Shown piece by piece: positions 1 to 7,634 of a DNA stretch of 64,000 bases. The notes below the pieces were generated by a model that did not search any database, was not told the DNA's origin, and saw nothing but the letters and a program-made list of their open reading frames with translations. Where the stretch lies: contig NZ_CP070608.1 in NCBI RefSeq assembly GCF_017068455.1, positions 916,501 through 980,500 on the forward strand, written 5' to 3'. Position numbers and translations under genes: made by a program. Numbering within the stretch: the stretch's first letter is position 1; each line of letters starts with the position of its first letter. The stretch comes from Fulvivirga lutea (lineage in GTDB: Bacteria; Bacteroidota; Bacteroidia; Cytophagales; Cyclobacteriaceae).

Positions 1-304
1 TAATAATAGTATAGCCATCTTTTTTTAGTTGACCAACGGCCTCTTTCACATCTGCCACATGCTCCCACTCCACTGATTCTGTTGCACCCAAGGCCGTTTT
101 TTGAATTTCACGATGAGGGGGTATTCCTGTAATGCCCCCTAGATAAATTTTCTCTACTAAGAATGCATCAGAAGTGCGAAACGCGGAGCCTACATTATTG
201 AGGCTTCTTATGTTATCGAGCAGAATTACAACCGGAATTTTGTTGGCGGCCTTAAATTCATCAACACTTTTTCTGTCCAGTTCTTCGTTGGGTATTTTTC
301 TCAT
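1..304 (-). CDS. TrmH/SpoU-family RNA 2'-O-methyltransferase (partial, 3' end missing)
   Basis: The reverse strand reads from an ATG at 302-304 to the window edge, giving about 101 residues of the N-terminal part. It contains the SpoU motif 1 region (NNVGSAFRTSDAF, about residues 37-49) followed by a strand-rich VEKIYLGG segment, typical of the trefoil-knot SAM-dependent enzymes that methylate the 2'-OH of tRNA or rRNA. The catalytic arginine of motif 1 is visible in SAFR. The C-terminal SAM-binding knot lies outside the window, so the target RNA cannot be assigned. It starts MRKIPNEEL and is divergent from mutS with about 116 bp between them. Confidence 0.85.
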   Translation of the reverse strand, partial: MRKIPNEELDRKSVDEFKAANKIPVVILLDNIRSLNNVGSAFRTSDAFLVEKIYLGGITGIPPHREIQKTALGATESVEWEHVADVKEAVGQLKKDGYTII

Positions 305-369
305 TCGGTAAGTTCAAATTCAAAGTTCAACATTCTTCATTCAATATTCAAAAGCATCCTTCATTTGCC

Positions 370-401
370 TTTGCGTAACCCTTCAAAAAAATGAATCTTT
401 G
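370..401 (+). promoter_or_regulatory. Putative Bacteroidota promoter of mutS
   Basis: TTTG at 370-373 and AATCTTTG at 394-401 are separated by 20 bp. This matches the Bacteroidota -33/-7 pattern (TTG, 17-23 bp, TAnnTTTG) with one mismatch at the first base of the -7 element. It lies 19 bp upstream of the mutS start. The call rests on pattern and position only. Confidence 0.45.
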
Positions 402-420
402 TAAATTATAAAACCACTAC

Positions 421-3033
421 ATGTCGAAAACTAAAGACGCCAAAGAAACTCCTTTGATGAAGCAATACAATGCCATTAAGGCAAAGTATCCGGGTGCTTT
501 ATTACTTTTTAGAGTGGGAGACTTTTATGAAACGTTTGGTGAAGATGCTGTGAAGGCAGCCAAAGTTTTAGACATAGTACTTACCAAAAGAGCTAATGGT
601 TCTGCCTCACATATTGAGCTGGCTGGTTTTCCGCACCATGCCATGGATACGTACTTACCCAAACTCGTAAGAGCAGGCAATCGGGTAGCGATTTGCGATC
701 AGTTGGAAGACCCTAAATCGGTAAAGGGAATTGTGAAACGAGGGGTTACCGAACTCGTTACTCCAGGACTTTCATTTAACGATAACGTACTTGATAAGAG
801 GTCTAACAACTTTTTGGCTTCTATTTATTTTGGAAAAAATTATATCGGGGTTTCATTTTTGGATCTTTCAACGGGCGAGTTTATGGCTGCTCGCGGTAAT
901 GAAGATTATATTTCTAAATTAATTCAAGGTTTCAATCCTTCTGAGATAATTTACAGTAAGCCCGACTATCAAAAAGTTGAAGGTCTGATAGGTGACGAGT
1001 ACAATCTGTTCTCATTAGATGAATGGATATTCAGCTATGATTTTACCTATGAAAAGTTAACCGGTCATTTTAAGACCTCTTCATTAAAGGGTTTTGGAAT
1101 TGAGGAGCTAGGCGAAGCAATTATATCAGCTGGGGCGGTTTTACAATATCTCGAAGAAACGGAGCACCGTGAAACAGATCATATTTCGGCCATTTCAAGA
1201 ATTGATGAAGATAAGTACGTTTGGCTTGATAAGTTCACCATAAGAAATTTAGAGCTGATTTACCCTCAGAATGATGGTGGAGTACCGCTCATTACTATTT
1301 TAGACGGCACTGAAACTCCGATGGGTTCAAGAATGCTTAAAAAATGGATGGTATTGCCATTGAAAGACACATCAGCCATTTCGGAGCGACACAAAATTGT
1401 TGAGGCTTTTTTGGCGGATGAAGAAATTCTTGAGTCAATAAGAGCAAGCCTGAAGCAGATTGGAGATTTGGAACGATTGATTTCTAAAGTGGCTGTTGGA
1501 CGCATCAATCCTCGAGAACTAAATCAACTGAAAAAGGCGCTTAATAATACGCGACCAATTTATGATCAATTGATCGATCATAAGTTGCCAGAAATTAAGC
1601 AATTGGCCGATCAGATTAATTTGTGTGAGGTGCTTCTTCAAAAGATTGAACATGAATTGAAAGAAGATGTTCCCATTGTTTCTAATCAGGGAAACATCAT
1701 TAAGGAAGGCATAAATGAGGAATTGGATGAATTGAGAAAGATTGCTTACTCAGGTAAAGATTATCTGGTTCAGATTCAAAAACGAGAAATTGAGAGGACA
1801 GGGATATCATCTTTAAAGATCGCATACAACAAAGTTTTCGGATATTATCTGGAGGTGAGTAATGCCCATAAAGATAAAGTGCCACAAGAGTGGATTCGCA
1901 AGCAGACACTTGTCAATGCCGAGCGATACATTACCGAAGAATTAAAAGTGTATGAAGAAAAAATCCTGAATGCTGAGGACAAGCTGATTGTGATCGAACA
2001 GCGTATTTATCAGGATTTGGTGAGGGCAGCTGCCGAGTATGTTACTCCCATACAGAATAATGCACGTATTTTGGCCAAATTAGACTGTCTGGTATCTTTT
2101 GCTTGTATCGCAAAGGCGAATAACTATAAGAAGCCTGACGTAAATGATGGTACCTCCATAGATATTAAAGAAGGACGCCACCCGGTAATTGAGCAGCAAT
2201 TGCCTTTAGGCGAATCGTATGTGCCCAATTCGGTGTATCTGGATAATGATTCTCAACAAATCATGATAATTACAGGCCCTAATATGGCGGGTAAATCTGC
2301 ATTATTGAGGCAAACCGCCTTAATTGTGTTGATGGCACAAATGGGGTCTTTCGTCCCAGCAGAAAGTGCAACAATAGGAATCATTGATAAAGTCTTTACA
2401 AGAGTAGGAGCGTCCGATAATCTATCCAGAGGGGAGTCTACTTTTATGGTGGAGATGATCGAAACGGCCAGTATACTTAATAACCTAAGTGACAGAAGTT
2501 TGGTCCTTATGGATGAAATTGGCCGCGGAACCAGCACCTATGATGGTGTCTCTATTGCTTGGGCGATTGTTGAGTTTTTACATAACCATCAGGATTTCAG
2601 AGCTAAAACATTATTTGCGACACACTATCATGAGCTAAACCAGTTGGCCGATGATTTTGTACGAATTAAAAACTTCAATGTTTCTGTTAAGGAGGTGGGC
2701 GACAAGATCATCTTTATGCGAAAGCTCAAGGAAGGTGGTAGTGAGCACAGTTTTGGCATTCATGTGGCTCAGTTAGCAGGCATGCCCAATAATGTAGTGA
2801 TTCGAGCTAACGAGATAATGCATTTCCTGGAAAAGGACAAGAGTAAAAATGATACTAAAAAGAAATTGGAGGCAGTGCCTAAAGCAAATTACCAGATGAA
2901 TCTATTCGAGGCTGATCCCAGGTTCAAAGAAGTATCGACAATGATGGAAGCACTTGATATTAATACCATTTCTCCTGTTGAAGCATTACTTAAATTGAAT
3001 GAAATTCAAAAAATTCTAAAAAAGAAGAACTAA
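421..3033 (+). CDS. mutS: DNA mismatch repair protein MutS
   Basis: An 870-residue MutS, the usual length for the family. It recognises mismatches and small loops and passes the signal to MutL through ATP binding. The N-terminal mismatch-binding domain carries the Phe-x-Glu signature in GDFYETFGEDA (near residue 35). The C-terminal ABC-type ATPase has Walker A GPNMAGKS at residues 619-626, then the ST(F)MVEM region, the Walker B stretch LVLMDEIGRGTSTYDG, and the FATHYHEL motif. Connector, core and clamp domains fill residues about 120-560. The ATG at 421 agrees with family starts and follows a plausible promoter. It appears monocistronic. It is MutS1 rather than MutS2: no Smr domain is seen and the mismatch-binding domain is intact. 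Confidence 0.98.
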   Translation: MSKTKDAKETPLMKQYNAIKAKYPGALLLFRVGDFYETFGEDAVKAAKVLDIVLTKRANGSASHIELAGFPHHAMDTYLPKLVRAGNRVAICDQLEDPKSVKGIVKRGVTELVTPGLSFNDNVLDKRSNNFLASIYFGKNYIGVSFLDLSTGEFMAARGNEDYISKLIQGFNPSEIIYSKPDYQKVEGLIGDEYNLFSLDEWIFSYDFTYEKLTGHFKTSSLKGFGIEELGEAIISAGAVLQYLEETEHRETDHISAISRIDEDKYVWLDKFTIRNLELIYPQNDGGVPLITILDGTETPMGSRMLKKWMVLPLKDTSAISERHKIVEAFLADEEILESIRASLKQIGDLERLISKVAVGRINPRELNQLKKALNNTRPIYDQLIDHKLPEIKQLADQINLCEVLLQKIEHELKEDVPIVSNQGNIIKEGINEELDELRKIAYSGKDYLVQIQKREIERTGISSLKIAYNKVFGYYLEVSNAHKDKVPQEWIRKQTLVNAERYITEELKVYEEKILNAEDKLIVIEQRIYQDLVRAAAEYVTPIQNNARILAKLDCLVSFACIAKANNYKKPDVNDGTSIDIKEGRHPVIEQQLPLGESYVPNSVYLDNDSQQIMIITGPNMAGKSALLRQTALIVLMAQMGSFVPAESATIGIIDKVFTRVGASDNLSRGESTFMVEMIETASILNNLSDRSLVLMDEIGRGTSTYDGVSIAWAIVEFLHNHQDFRAKTLFATHYHELNQLADDFVRIKNFNVSVKEVGDKIIFMRKLKEGGSEHSFGIHVAQLAGMPNNVVIRANEIMHFLEKDKSKNDTKKKLEAVPKANYQMNLFEADPRFKEVSTMMEALDINTISPVEALLKLNEIQKILKKKN

Positions 3034-3131
3034 TCCCCTCTTTCTTGTTGTTTCATCAACCCTATTTGCTAATAGACAATTATTATACAGGGATATGACA
3101 TAAGTCAGAATTCCAATCGTTTAATAATTTG

Positions 3132-3139
3132 TAACTTTG
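3132..3139 (+). promoter_or_regulatory. Putative -7 promoter element of the desaturase gene
   Basis: TAACTTTG is an exact match to the Bacteroidota -7 consensus TAnnTTTG, 27 bp before the ATG at 3167. I do not see a clear TTG at the expected -33 position, so the promoter call is partial. Confidence 0.4.
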
Positions 3140-3166
3140 CACTTTATAATATAATTGAATTACGGC

Positions 3167-4090
3167 ATGGCCGAAGTAGTATTAGAAAAAAGAAACAGAC
3201 CAATCTTAAAGCAGGAAATAGCTTTCGCGATTGTTCATTTAATTCCATTAGCAGCGATTTGGACAGGGGCCACTCTGTTCGACTGGATTGTGTGCGCTGC
3301 CCTTTATGTTTTCAGAATGTTCTGGATAACAGGTGGTTATCATCGTTATTTTGCGCACAAATCGTATAAAACATCACGATTTTTTCAGTTTTGGATAGCA
3401 TTTTTTGCCATGACATCCGCCCAAAAAGGAGCACTTTGGTGGGCAGCACATCACCGTCATCATCATCGCCATAGCGATACTCCCAAAGATCCACATTCGA
3501 TGAAGTTGTATGGTTTTTGGTATTCACATGTAGGCTGGATCATTGGGCCTGATTATAAAGAAACCGATTTCAAAACCATAGGTGATTTTGCCAAATACCC
3601 AGAGTTGGTATGGTTAAATAAGCATTATTTAGTTCCGCCCACTATTTTAGCCATTGCAGTTACCGCATTAGGTGCGTATGTTAATGGTGGTAGTATACTA
3701 TTGTTTTTCACACACCATGGCTTGTCTACTTTGTTTATAGGATTCTTTCTGAGCACTGTACTTACGTATCATGGTACGTTTACCATTAACTCAATCATGC
3801 ATAAATTTGGTAAGCAGCGTTACGAATCAGGGGATGAATCTAAAAACAGCCTTTGGTTGGCATTGCTTACGTTAGGCGAAGGGTGGCATAATAACCATCA
3901 CTATTATGAAGTAGCGGCACGCCAGGGGTTCTTTTGGTGGGAAATAGACCTTACCTACTATGGGCTTAAGGTATTAAGTTGGTTTGGCCTGATTTGGGAT
4001 CTTCGTGGAGTGCCTAAACATATCAAGTATTCTAAGAATAAAGAACACGCCAAAGAACTTGCGCAAGAGATGAAACAAAATGCTGCTTAA
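3167..4090 (+). CDS. Acyl-CoA/acyl-lipid delta-9-type fatty acid desaturase
   Basis: A 307-residue membrane di-iron desaturase that introduces a cis double bond into saturated acyl chains, probably to tune membrane fluidity. All three histidine boxes are present: HRYFAH (residues 59-64), HHRHHH (about 95-100) and HNNHH (241-245), which bind the two irons at the cytoplasmic face. Hydrophobic segments at about 20-55 and 150-205 fit the four-helix topology of the stearoyl-CoA desaturase/DesC group. A TTG four codons upstream keeps the frame open, but the ATG at 3167 gives the family-like start MAEVVLEKR. It is a single gene, with a -7 promoter element just upstream. Substrate (acyl-CoA or phospholipid) is not decided by sequence. 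Confidence 0.93.
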   Translation: MAEVVLEKRNRPILKQEIAFAIVHLIPLAAIWTGATLFDWIVCAALYVFRMFWITGGYHRYFAHKSYKTSRFFQFWIAFFAMTSAQKGALWWAAHHRHHHRHSDTPKDPHSMKLYGFWYSHVGWIIGPDYKETDFKTIGDFAKYPELVWLNKHYLVPPTILAIAVTALGAYVNGGSILLFFTHHGLSTLFIGFFLSTVLTYHGTFTINSIMHKFGKQRYESGDESKNSLWLALLTLGEGWHNNHHYYEVAARQGFFWWEIDLTYYGLKVLSWFGLIWDLRGVPKHIKYSKNKEHAKELAQEMKQNAA

Positions 4091-4161
4091 TCTTTGAATA
4101 ATAGTGTTTTCGGTTACAATTTCGTATCTTTTCCAATTAACAAATAAACAATTTAATTAAG

Positions 4162-4764
4162 TTGGCTAAATCTGTACTAACATTTTTGTTACTCTTTGCG
4201 GGCTATTTCTCTGTCCAAAGCCAAAACCTATCTAATAAAACAATTCCTTTAGAGGTAAAAGATGCGGTAACCGAGGCGTTGAGTTTCTTTCCTGAATTAG
4301 ATGAATACGCTATTGAGTTTAAATACAGAAATAAACTCAAAAACAGAGTGATGCAGGCTCAGCCTAAAATAAAGACATTCTTCAAAGGCAGAGAAAAAAG
4401 GCACTACAAAATATCTATGAGTAAAAATTTGGTGATGAATGACACTACCATGACCATAGATCAATTGCCACACTCCATTTTGGTGGGTTGGTTTGCACAC
4501 GAACTCGGCCACGTGATGGACTATAAAGACCGAAGTGCTGGTAACCTGATTAAATTCGCTTTTAAATATCTTACTTCTAAGCCTTTTTTAAAGAGATCGG
4601 AGTTACGGGCAGATGCTTTGGCTACTGATAAAGGTTGTGGTAATCACTTGATAAAAACAAAGAAATTTATCTTGTTTAGATCAAAATTTCCGAAGGAGTA
4701 TAAAGCCAAGATCAAGGAGCTTTACCCATCTCCCGAAGATATTACCGCAATGGCGGAGGAGTAA
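4162..4764 (+). CDS. Small secreted zinc metalloprotease-like protein
   Basis: The 200-residue product begins with a signal peptide (about residues 1-21, ending SVQSQ), so it is exported. The zinc-binding motif HELGH is at residues 113-117, and ELRAD at 147-151 supplies the glutamate of an ExxAD third-ligand motif, an arrangement like M48/minigluzincin peptidases. There are no further transmembrane helices and no C-terminal sorting domain. The start is TTG at 4162; the next in-frame Met would remove the signal peptide, so TTG is preferred. No neighbour suggests a substrate. Protease activity is inferred from the metal motif. Confidence 0.72.
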   Translation: MAKSVLTFLLLFAGYFSVQSQNLSNKTIPLEVKDAVTEALSFFPELDEYAIEFKYRNKLKNRVMQAQPKIKTFFKGREKRHYKISMSKNLVMNDTTMTIDQLPHSILVGWFAHELGHVMDYKDRSAGNLIKFAFKYLTSKPFLKRSELRADALATDKGCGNHLIKTKKFILFRSKFPKEYKAKIKELYPSPEDITAMAEE

Positions 4765-4788
4765 AAAGATTTTTTTCTAATAAAGACA

Positions 4789-4818
4789 TTGCATTTTAAT
4801 ATGCCTTGTTTAAATTTG
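4789..4818 (+). promoter_or_regulatory. Putative promoter of tRNA-Gly
   Basis: TTG at 4789-4791, a 19-bp spacer and TAAATTTG at 4811-4818 form a full match to the Bacteroidota promoter pattern. It ends 38 bp before the mature tRNA-Gly 5' end, consistent with a short leader removed by RNase P. Confidence 0.6.
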
Positions 4819-4856
4819 CAACCACTTGAAGGAAACGACCTTCATTTTATCAAAAA

Positions 4857-4929
4857 GCGAGAGTAGCTCAGCTGGTAGAGCGCAACCTTGCCAAGGTTGA
4901 GGTCGCGGGTTCGAACCCCGTCTCCCGCT
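4857..4929 (+). tRNA. tRNA-Gly (anticodon GCC)
   Basis: A complete cloverleaf of 73 nt without encoded CCA. The anticodon stem CAACC/GGTTG (4883-4887 with 4895-4899) encloses loop TTGCCAA, with anticodon GCC at 4890-4892. The T-arm carries TTCGAAC and the D-arm carries AGCTCAGCTGGTAGAGC. The discriminator T at 4929 is typical of glycine tRNAs. The acceptor stem has an A-C mismatch at its fourth pair (4860 with 4925); the other six pairs are canonical. Because all other identity elements are intact, I call it functional. Confidence 0.95.
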
Positions 4930-4933
4930 CTGG

Positions 4934-4972
4934 ATATGCCGTCTTGGCAATACCGAGGCGGCATCTTTTTTT
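4934..4972 (+). terminator. Rho-independent terminator after tRNA-Gly
   Basis: ATGCCGTCTTGG (4936-4947) pairs with CCGAGGCGGCAT (4953-4964) through 12 pairs including two G-U, with a 5-nt loop, followed by seven T at 4966-4972. Confidence 0.85.
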
Positions 4973-5023
4973 GAGAAAATTTAACTATCTAGTAGTTGAT
5001 GCCTGCCTAAGATGGCAGACAAG

Positions 5024-5104
5024 CCCAGGTGGTGCCAATGACGCGCAAAGCGGTCATGGTCGTGACATTCCAATGGAATCGTCACGAGAATTGGTAACAC
5101 TGGG
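5024..5104. repeat. Folded non-coding element with three stems between the tRNA genes
   Basis: An outer stem pairs the arms 5024-5039 and 5090-5104 (CCCAG with CTGGG and CCAAT with ATTGG, with small internal irregularities). Inside it are two hairpins: 5039-5056 (TGAC with GGTCA, extended by GC pairs) and 5060-5087 (TCGTGAC-ATTCC paired with GGAAT-C-GTCACGA, 12 pairs with one bulge). A further short hairpin CTGCC/GGCAG lies at 5003-5018, just outside. No ORF is present. It could be a dispersed palindromic repeat (REP/MITE-like) or a structured RNA. I saw no second copy in this window, so 'repeat' is a tentative class. Confidence 0.5.
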
Positions 5105-5138
5105 ATCAAAAAAACTAAACTAGATTTTTCTAGTTAAT

Positions 5139-5223
5139 GCCCGGGTGGTGGAATTGGTAGACACGCAGGACTTAAAATCCTGTGACCATTGCGGTCGTGC
5201 GGGTTCAAGTCCCGCCCCGGGTA
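5139..5223 (+). tRNA. tRNA-Leu (anticodon TAA)
   Basis: An 85-nt class II tRNA. The acceptor stem GCCCGGG pairs with CCCGGGT (first pair G-U) and the discriminator is A5223. The anticodon stem CAGGA/TCCTG encloses loop CTTAAAA with anticodon TAA at 5173-5175. The long variable arm (GACC/GGTC, near 5184-5195) is diagnostic of Leu/Ser-type tRNAs, and the T-arm has TTCAAGT. No CCA is encoded. A 7-bp hairpin AACTAGA/TCTAGTT (5118-5135) sits directly upstream. Confidence 0.96.
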
Positions 5224-5224
5224 C

Positions 5225-5269
5225 AAAAACCCCTGTTAACCTTCTGGTTTTCAGGGGTTTTGTTTTTTT
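5225..5269. terminator. Bidirectional terminator after tRNA-Leu and the DUF58 operon
   Basis: AAAACCCCTG (near 5226-5235) pairs with CAGGGGTTTT (5252-5261) and is followed by GTTTTTTT on the plus strand. The A-run on the left side provides a T-run on the minus strand, so it can end both tRNA-Leu and the minus-strand operon that stops at 5309. Confidence 0.8.
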
Positions 5270-5308
5270 ATTGGAATTTAAAAAATCACCAGATTATAAA
5301 GAGATAAC

Positions 5309-6649
5309 CTAAAACACCCCCCTCGCCTTAATCTCTAAATACTTGTTAATAGAATCAACCGTCAAGTTTTCAGGAGTGGTTAAAATGGCATCTATACCAT
5401 GTTTGTTCAACTCTTTGACTATTAACTCCTTTTCTGTTTTAAATTTTATGGCAATAGTTTTCGTATAAATATCCTCTAAGGCGTCAGATTTCTGTTCTAT
5501 AAGTGCATCGAGTTCTACATTTTTAAATATGACTACGATCAATCGCTGATATTTTGAGATTGCCTTCAAATGATCAATCTCGCGTTGTAAACTAGAAAGA
5601 CCTTCGAAATTCGTGTATAGGAAAAGGAGGGCTCGCTTTTTAATTGTTTTCCTCACCCAAAAAGCAAGCTTGGAATAGTTGGCTTCCGAAAAATCAGTTT
5701 CCTGGTTATACAATGCCTCAAGTAAATGGGTTATTTGTGATTTCTTTTTAGAAGCAGATACCATCAAGTCTACTTCTTTATTAAAGCAAATGAGTCCTGG
5801 ATAATCATCTTTAACATAGGCAGTATTTAACATCACCAACCCAGAGTTGATAGAATAATCCAGTAATGAAAGCTTTTCAAAGGGCATTTGCATTACCCTG
5901 CCTTTGTTAATGATGACATAGACCTCTTGCGATTTTTCGTCTTGGTATTGGTTAACCATTAATTGAGAAGTTCTGGCAGTGGCTTTCCAGTTTATTGCTC
6001 TAATATCATCACCAACAATAAATTCCCGTATTTGATCAAACTCATAGTTGTGACCTATCTTTCTTATCTTCTTAATACCAGAGTCATACAAGCGATCAGA
6101 TACTGCCAGGAATGAATATTTTTTAACTTGATTAATAGAAGGGTAAACCTTGGTCATTTCACCGGCTTCGGATTGATATCTTCGTTGGATAAGGTGTGCA
6201 AATGTTGATAGGTAGAGATTGATGTTGCCGAAATGATACTCTCCACGTTCAAAAGGACGGATTGTATAGCTTACCTCTTGCTTCTTTCCAGCGGCAATAT
6301 CACCTTTAAAGGTTTTATCCCTACTCTGAAATTGAACTGGGAGCTCGTCAATTAGTGTAAACTTACAGTCATAAGGCAACTGACTTTCTATTTGTACTAG
6401 AATAACATTTTCATCTCCATTGGAAAGTCTCTCAGGGGATATTCTTTTGATCTTAACTGCCCCATCTATTCTAAAGAGTTGAACCACTTCGAACAATATG
6501 GCTAGAATGAATAAAAATAGTAGACCATTGGCTATTCCGAGTATGAAAGGGTTCATACTGCCTAAAACAAAAACCAACACCAGCAGACCTACACTCGCGT
6601 AGAAATTAAATGTTAGGTATAATGATTGTATGATTCGGAAAAGGCGCAT
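5309..6649 (-). CDS. DUF58 domain-containing protein
   Basis: A 446-residue protein with two N-terminal membrane helices (about 20-36 and 40-56), a beta-rich middle, and the DUF58 core marked by GDDIRAINWKATAR (residues 213-226). The C-terminal half has a von Willebrand A-like fold, as in BatB-like partners of MoxR ATPases. DUF58 proteins are routinely encoded beside MoxR ATPases and are thought to be remodelled or assembled by them; the exact role is unknown. It is the last gene of the minus-strand operon, starts 4 bp after the MoxR stop, and ends at a bidirectional terminator. Likely located in the inner membrane with the soluble domain on one face. Confidence 0.9.
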   Translation of the reverse strand: MRLFRIIQSLYLTFNFYASVGLLVLVFVLGSMNPFILGIANGLLFLFILAILFEVVQLFRIDGAVKIKRISPERLSNGDENVILVQIESQLPYDCKFTLIDELPVQFQSRDKTFKGDIAAGKKQEVSYTIRPFERGEYHFGNINLYLSTFAHLIQRRYQSEAGEMTKVYPSINQVKKYSFLAVSDRLYDSGIKKIRKIGHNYEFDQIREFIVGDDIRAINWKATARTSQLMVNQYQDEKSQEVYVIINKGRVMQMPFEKLSLLDYSINSGLVMLNTAYVKDDYPGLICFNKEVDLMVSASKKKSQITHLLEALYNQETDFSEANYSKLAFWVRKTIKKRALLFLYTNFEGLSSLQREIDHLKAISKYQRLIVVIFKNVELDALIEQKSDALEDIYTKTIAIKFKTEKELIVKELNKHGIDAILTTPENLTVDSINKYLEIKARGVF

Positions 6650-6653
6650 TCTA

Positions 6654-7634
6654 TCAATTAGGCACTTCTACTTTATCTACTATCAATTGGATGGCCGTAT
6701 GCGCGGTCATTCCCTGCATTTCTTTTTCAGGGGTCAACATAATGCGGTGATTCAATACCGGAATAACCATATCCTTCACATCATCAGGGGTTACAAAATC
6801 TCTACCTTGTACAGCGGCATACGTTTTGGCACTGTGTAAGAGACTAATACCTGCTCTTGGTGATGCCCCTAAATAGATGTTCGGATTGTTTCGTGTTTCA
6901 TGTATGAGGCTGGCAATATAATGAAGTATTTCACGCTTCACATTAATTTGTTTTACCGTTTCCTGTATTGCTTTCAGCTTTTTAGCATCAATAATTTTAT
7001 TGATGTTTTTCAGATTAAGATGGATGCCACCTGTCATGTGTAATTCTAATATTTTCTGTTCATCATCCAGGTTAGGGTAATCCACGATCAACTTGAACAT
7101 AAAGCGATCTAACTGTGCCTCCGGTAACCTGTAAGTACCCTCATGTTCTACTGGGTTTTGAGTGCCAATGACAATAAAAGGAGATTCCAATTCATACCGA
7201 GTTCCATCCACCGTAATCTGTCGTTCCTCCATACATTCAAAAAGTGACGATTGTGTTTTGGCGGGGGCTCTATTTATTTCATCTATTAACACAACGTTCG
7301 AGAATATTGGACCGGATTTAAAGTCAAACTCTGTAGACTTAGGATTGTAGATCATTGTGCCGATCACATCGCTGGGCATTAAATCTGGTGTGAATTGAAT
7401 TCTGCTGAATTTCGCATCTACCGTTTTAGATAGGCATTTGGCCGTCAATGTTTTAGCTACTCCGGGCATACCCTCAATCAGCACATGCCCTTCACAGAAT
7501 AAAGCAATTGTTAATTGCTCAACGATTTTTTGTTGCCCTAACACAGCACTCCCTATCTCTTTTTGAATGGCCTCAAAAGTTTCTTGAACCACGGAGAGAT
7601 CAACGCGTGATTCGAAAATATTATCATTTTCCAT
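6654..7634 (-). CDS. MoxR-family AAA+ ATPase
   Basis: 326 residues, standard MoxR length. Walker A is GMPGVAKT (residues 55-62), Walker B is VVLIDEINRA (about 114-123), and the conserved FTPDLMPSDVIGT segment follows motif A at 81-93. Sensor 1 lies in IGTQNPVEHEGTYRLPEAQLDRF. MoxR ATPases act as chaperone-like assembly or activation factors for membrane or metal-binding partner complexes. It overlaps the upstream DUF4350 gene by 11 nt and is 4 nt from DUF58, indicating co-translation and a functional unit. It is clearly different in sequence from the second MoxR gene at 14791. Confidence 0.95.
   Translation of the reverse strand: MENDNIFESRVDLSVVQETFEAIQKEIGSAVLGQQKIVEQLTIALFCEGHVLIEGMPGVAKTLTAKCLSKTVDAKFSRIQFTPDLMPSDVIGTMIYNPKSTEFDFKSGPIFSNVVLIDEINRAPAKTQSSLFECMEERQITVDGTRYELESPFIVIGTQNPVEHEGTYRLPEAQLDRFMFKLIVDYPNLDDEQKILELHMTGGIHLNLKNINKIIDAKKLKAIQETVKQINVKREILHYIASLIHETRNNPNIYLGASPRAGISLLHSAKTYAAVQGRDFVTPDDVKDMVIPVLNHRIMLTPEKEMQGMTAHTAIQLIVDKVEVPN

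Noticed and set aside
301-370. AT-rich TTCAA-type short repeats between the RNA methylase and mutS
   Set aside because: They are irregular, have no fixed period, and look like ordinary low-complexity intergenic DNA.
1266-2537. Three minus-strand frames inside mutS
   Set aside because: Shadows of a highly conserved coding frame with no recognisable domains.
4857-4929. tRNA-Gly as a pseudogene because of the A-C pair
   Set aside because: Every other stem, loop and identity element is intact, and a full promoter and terminator flank it.
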